Positions 60,157-64,000 of a stretch of DNA of 64,000 nt are shown piece by piece; the first letter of the stretch is position 1; each line of letters begins with the position of its first letter. Both the position numbers and the translations under genes were made by a program. The notes beneath the pieces are model-generated. The model saw only the letters and a list, made by a program, of their open reading frames with translations, was not told the origin of the DNA and searched no databases. Source of the stretch: Datisca glomerata (Eukaryota > Streptophyta > Magnoliopsida > Cucurbitales > Datiscaceae); contig QANY01000230.1 in assembly GCA_003255025.1 (NCBI GenBank), forward strand, positions 1,498,863 to 1,562,862, written 5' to 3'.

Positions 60157-61450
60157 TGTACTTTACTAAGGGGAAGACCGATACCAAACGCCCCCTAAGA
60201 GATTTGCTTTCACCTTTTCCCATGATTTTTCCTTAAAGAAAAATTTCCATAGTTTTGTCAAATGGTTGCTTAGGCTTCGGATCTTAAAGAAAATTTTTCA
60301 TTGTTTTGTCAGGTGGTTGCTTAGGGTTCGGATTTGGAGAAGAATCTATGTTGTTGATTTCCTTCGTCTTTTTCTTTCCGGTTTGGGAGTGAACTTAAGA
60401 ATGAATTTTCTTTGATTGTGTTATTTTCCAGTGTTTTTACCTTACAGCTGATTTCTGTTCCAAAATGAGGTTTGCTGGAACTTTGACCGGTCGATAACCA
60501 TGCTACATTAATACTGGTCTGATGGTGATAGATCTGGTCAAGTTGAGAAAGGATGATTACACGAAGTGGATTGAAAAATGGATAGAGATTCATGATAGTG
60601 ATCGGATCTACGAGCTGGGTTCATTGCCCCCATTCCTCTTGGTTTTTGCTGAACACGTGGCGCCGATCGAACACCAGTGAAACTAACACGATTTGGGAGG
60701 GCATGTGTCTTAGCTGTTGATTTTAGTAGTTATCATCTTGTTCTATTTTTCCCTGAAGTGACCAAAAGGAACCGACTGTCTCTGTTGTATAATGCTCCAA
60801 TTGTGCCAGCTGGAGAGCCAAAAAGCCCACAGGCTCTTTGAGGTAAAGAAGTTGCTTTGGTGGCAATGGCAGAACACGTGTGAACTACCTTCCCCATTAA
60901 CGTTGCTTCCTCTGCTCACTTAGGTGGCAACCCCATATTCTTGTCTTGTTCTTTTAGTTTCTTCTTTTTACTTGGTCATATTATAATTAATTAGTAAATG
61001 TGTTAACCATCTATCGGCAAAATAAATGTTTTTTTATGAATAAAGCTAGGAAAAAGAAATTAGGTGGGGCGTACTAGATTAATTTGTGAGGAGTAAATTA
61101 TATTTTCTACTCACCATATGACAATTATATTTTCTACTCACCGTATGAAAGGGGAACGTGGGCAACACTAGAAGCCTGCTGCTCATCTTTTTAACGCTGC
61201 GAGTTTTCTACAAACACACAATATTTTCTTTTTCAGTGTAGTTGATCTTTTGGATTGTTCGTTCTTATAGCTGTTGAGATCATGACTTTACTTTTCTCTT
61301 GAAGTCTTTCTTGGGGCTAGCTCTATGAGGTGCGTTTCCTATTTTCATTATCTGTAGCAATTTTTTGTCTTTTATTCAAACATTATGAAAACAACACTAT
61401 TACAATCTCGCACGTTCCTACCCCACCAAGTGTATCTAAAAATTAGAGCC
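60157..61450. other. Unassigned intergenic DNA
   Basis: Moderately complex sequence without a frame or element I can support. Two AACACGTG (G-box-like) words occur near 60652 and 60872 but have no gene beside them. Confidence 0.4.
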
Positions 61451-61454
61451 TGAC

Positions 61455-63106
61455 TGTTACACTTTTTTTAAAGTGTAAGTGTACACTATCGTCGTCAAGT
61501 AATAAAATTTTTATGAAAATAGAGTATCGTCCATAAGATTGATTGATTTTAAAATATTGAAATTAATTGTACCTTAATTCTGATTGATAATGACGAAAAG
61601 GTAGGATCTTTGAATGAAAAATTGAATTAAAAAGATTAATACTTGATAAGGAGAAATAATTCAAATTTGAATAGTTAAAAACTCTAGGGTCTTCGATTTC
61701 ACCAAACTAAACATGCTCTAAATTCTAAATTTAAATCAATCAATGTTTATCAAATTATTGACGGTGAATTTCTCTAATGTAATTATCAATATTTCTCAAG
61801 CATCGATAATAATGAATCAAAAATACTAATCCACATCTTTGTCAAGGTTAAATAAATTGAAAGTCATTAAGCACAAGAAATTATAATTACTACACTAGGT
61901 TCATAATTATCTCTAAGTTATGAAATTTTAATGGTGTTATAAACAAAGAGTAAATTTAATCATCACTTCTCAGTCTCAAAATTAAATCTAAAATCATACA
62001 ACAATTGGCCAGATGATCACAAACGTTAAGAACGGATTTAACACTCAATAATACTGAATAAACATTGATTGAATTGAAAATCAAAATTTACTAACAATCA
62101 TAGTTTGGCTACGCAATAGCCCCAGAAAATAAATTTAGAACTTACTAGAATAAGAAGATATCCTAATAATATTCATGAACATATAGGAAAAGAGAAGAAA
62201 AAATTAGATTGATGATGAATTGAAGTTGAGATTTGTCTCCTAGTTGGATTCATCTTTGTTTCCTCTCCAAAAAGCTTTCTTCCCTGTCTCTCACATCCAA
62301 AAAGTCCCTCCAAATATTGTAAAATATTATATTTCTACATTAAAATTCGTCAAGGATTGGATTGAAGTAAAAAATCATAAAAAAATCTAAAACTGCGCCA
62401 GCGTCGTAACGCTGGCCAATCTATCACGTGCCAGCGTCGCGACGCTAGGAAGCTACTAGCGCCGCGGCACTGGCTTACTGCTTCTTGTGGTTGCTGCCAG
62501 CCCCCAAACTAGTTGGTCTTGGGGTTTAAGACACCATTTTGAGCTTAGTTACTCAAGTCCAAGAGGCTACGAAATCAAACTTATTCACAATTATTTTTAT
62601 GTCGAAACTCCTCCCATTCACCTAGATTGTCATAACTCTAAGTAGTATCCTAGAACATCCAAATACTATGACTAAAAATGGTTACTAGGAAAAACTTTTT
62701 ATAAGATTGTGAAATTGTCATGGGTAATAAAAAAATGGCTATGAGGCTCAACATGGATGATTAGGAAAACAATTATGCACAAGTTGGCATGAAAAGCTCA
62801 AATGGTCCAAAGATAGCCTAAATCATGTACTAAGTGAAGCGTAGTATATAATTTGCATCGAACAACAGTCAAAATGGTTCTAGAGATCTTATGAGATCAT
62901 AATGATTTCTTAAATCATATAAACATTCTCTATGTAAAAAGATAATCAAAGGCTCAAGGCTAGGTGCTCAATATGTTGGGATTCTCTAGTGAAATGCAAA
63001 TCAATAATTGGTTCAAACACACACCGATACACAAATTTATATTTTTTTCTGAAGCTATCAATAATTCAAAACCAATCTCTTCATAAGTGTTAGTGTTGTC
63101 TACAAC
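61455..63106 (-). repeat. Possible LTR of the Athila-like remnant
   Basis: If the purine tract at 63138-63158 primes plus-strand synthesis, the LTR should start nearby on the minus strand. TGTTGTAGACAACAC begins at 63106, and a matching CA end (AGTGTAACA) lies at 61455. There is no second copy in the window to prove it. The right part contains two CG-rich palindromes. Treat as a suggestion. Confidence 0.25.
62398..62448. repeat. Two CG-rich near-palindromes
   Basis: CCAGCGTCGTAACGCTGG at 62398-62415 and CCAGCGTCGCGACGCTAG at 62431-62448 are near-perfect inverted repeats of the same 18-mer, standing out in AT-rich surroundings. Confidence 0.85.
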
Positions 63107-63137
63107 AGAACGCTAAAAAATGAAATTTTAATTAAAG

Positions 63138-63158
63138 CCACCACCCCCAAACTAAAAC
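63138..63158 (-). other. Polypurine-like tract of the Athila-like remnant
   Basis: The minus strand reads TTTTAGTTTGGGGGTGGTGG, of the TTTGGGGG type found after pol or env in Athila-group Gypsy elements and used to prime the plus strand. Confidence 0.5.
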
Positions 63159-63409
63159 TTTCATTGCCGTCAATGAAAAAAAATATGTAAAAGGAGTAAA
63201 TAGAGAGGATTTCTCTGAATAAGGATGAGCTATCATCCTCATCGTTCTCTGCATTGCTTATGTTGTCTCCAACTGAGAAGAAAGTAACGCATGAGCCAAA
63301 TTCGTCCATAAATTTTTTAATTTAAAAACCTGAAGAAATACAAAAAGAAAATAAGCAAAAGAAAATAATTCAAAGAACTAAAAAATAAAATAACAGAAAT
63401 AAAATCAGG

Positions 63410-64000
63410 TTGCCTCCCGGTAGCGCTTGCTTTAATGTCTTCAGCCAGACATAATGATCACCTAGGCTTCACCCGTTGTTCACTGACTTTAAAATTCCCT
63501 TTGTGTTAAAAATTGACCAGCCTAAGACCGTTTTGTGCTCTCTCAATACCCTCAGCAGCTTGTCTTCTTATTTACCATTTAACAAAGTAGAGATAATGAC
63601 ATGCAGAGTTGATGCTTCTCCCATAAAGGTGTACTGAAGGTGGAGGTCTAACACCGATTATTTTTAAATAGATGGTAGATGTCTAGGTTTACCTTCTCCC
63701 AATGCTACACAATTCACCTGCAAACAACTATTCATATCATTTGGGAGTTTGATTGCTTTAAAACATTAAAAATTTCTTGATCTTCATGCACTCTCAAAAT
63801 AAGCCCTCCTTTTTGCACATCAATAAGAGTTCTTCCTGTAGCTAAAAATGGTCTACCAAGAATAATTGAAATTTCTTGGTTTTCCTCCATGTCAAGTACC
63901 ATAAAACCAACTGGGAAAATAAATTTATTCACATTTCCTCAATGTCTATCTAATAGACTGATCAACTAACTGTAAAGCTACTATCGTGGACTTAGATTCT
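63410..64000 (-). pseudogene. Athila-like Gypsy pol remnant, runs off the right edge
   Basis: On the minus strand from 64000: STIVALQLVDQS, then NKFIFPVGFMVLDMEEN and IILGRPFLATGRTLIDVQKGGL (63932-63740). This is the aspartic-protease region characteristic of Athila-type Gypsy elements. A frame near 63590-63490 gives DKLLRVLREHKTVLGWSI, the lead-in to reverse transcriptase. It then jumps to KQALPGGNLI near 63430-63400, which corresponds to the sequence that usually follows the end of pol. The RT core, RNase H and integrase are therefore missing by internal deletion. Stops occur between the blocks. The gag part, if kept, is beyond the window. Confidence 0.7.

Noticed and set aside
63100..63309. 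69-codon minus-strand frame
   Set aside because: It crosses the polypurine tract and presumed untranslated region of the Athila-like remnant; no domain is visible.

Overview
This is nuclear DNA of a flowering plant, probably a eudicot, and mostly transposable-element sediment. The evidence is an intronless plant-type histone H3 gene, a second gene with GT-AG introns, and a dense, nested set of plant-type Copia, Gypsy, LINE, Mutator-like, CACTA-like and hAT-like remains. No organelle, bacterial or viral genome features, CRISPR arrays or tRNA/rRNA genes were seen. Only two genes look intact: a replication-type histone H3 (1115-1525, minus) and a six-exon coiled-coil protein of unknown function (26618-29725, minus, 461 residues if spliced as proposed).

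Layout. 1-700: two broken pieces of a Copia element. 1.1-1.8 kb: histone H3 with TATA and E2F-like promoter sites. 2.3-7.06 kb: a Mutator-like element (MULE-1) with long inverted termini, a target duplication and a decayed transposase. 7.2-9.1 kb: a LINE fragment. 9.1-9.8 kb: a second MULE transposase fragment. 9.86-12.49 kb: a non-autonomous inverted-repeat element with two short tandem arrays.

12.5-25.3 kb was one 5'-truncated L1-type LINE on the minus strand. It is now cut into three pieces by two Copia elements: Copia-A (13540-18400, old) and Copia-B (19463-24167, LTRs 4/259 different). Copia-B sits inside the reverse-transcriptase active-site motif of the LINE and carries a near-perfect 5-bp target duplication.

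26.6-29.7 kb is the coiled-coil gene. 30.05-37.6 kb is a nest of DNA transposons. Outer inverted repeats enclose a CACTA-like element, which holds a decayed first exon of a NET/KIP1-like actin-binding protein gene. Beside it lie two nested hAT-like elements with recognisable 8-bp target duplications. 38.4-46.1 kb is a rearranged Copia element (Copia-C). It has an exact-period 560-bp tandem duplication at its 3' side and a tandem series of LTR-leader-gag-start units at its 5' side.

47.87-60.15 kb is a full-length, decayed Gypsy element resembling the Tat lineage, 12.3 kb long, with 1-kb LTRs and a perfect ATAAG target duplication. It carries an antisense extra reading frame related to the plant mobile domain. 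The window ends in an internally deleted Athila-like Gypsy remnant that continues past the right edge.

The mobile genes are almost all dead. Stops and frameshifts are common, and several pol genes have lost catalytic residues. The two host genes do not appear to be functionally linked. All family assignments come from reading the sequence; no database search was run.
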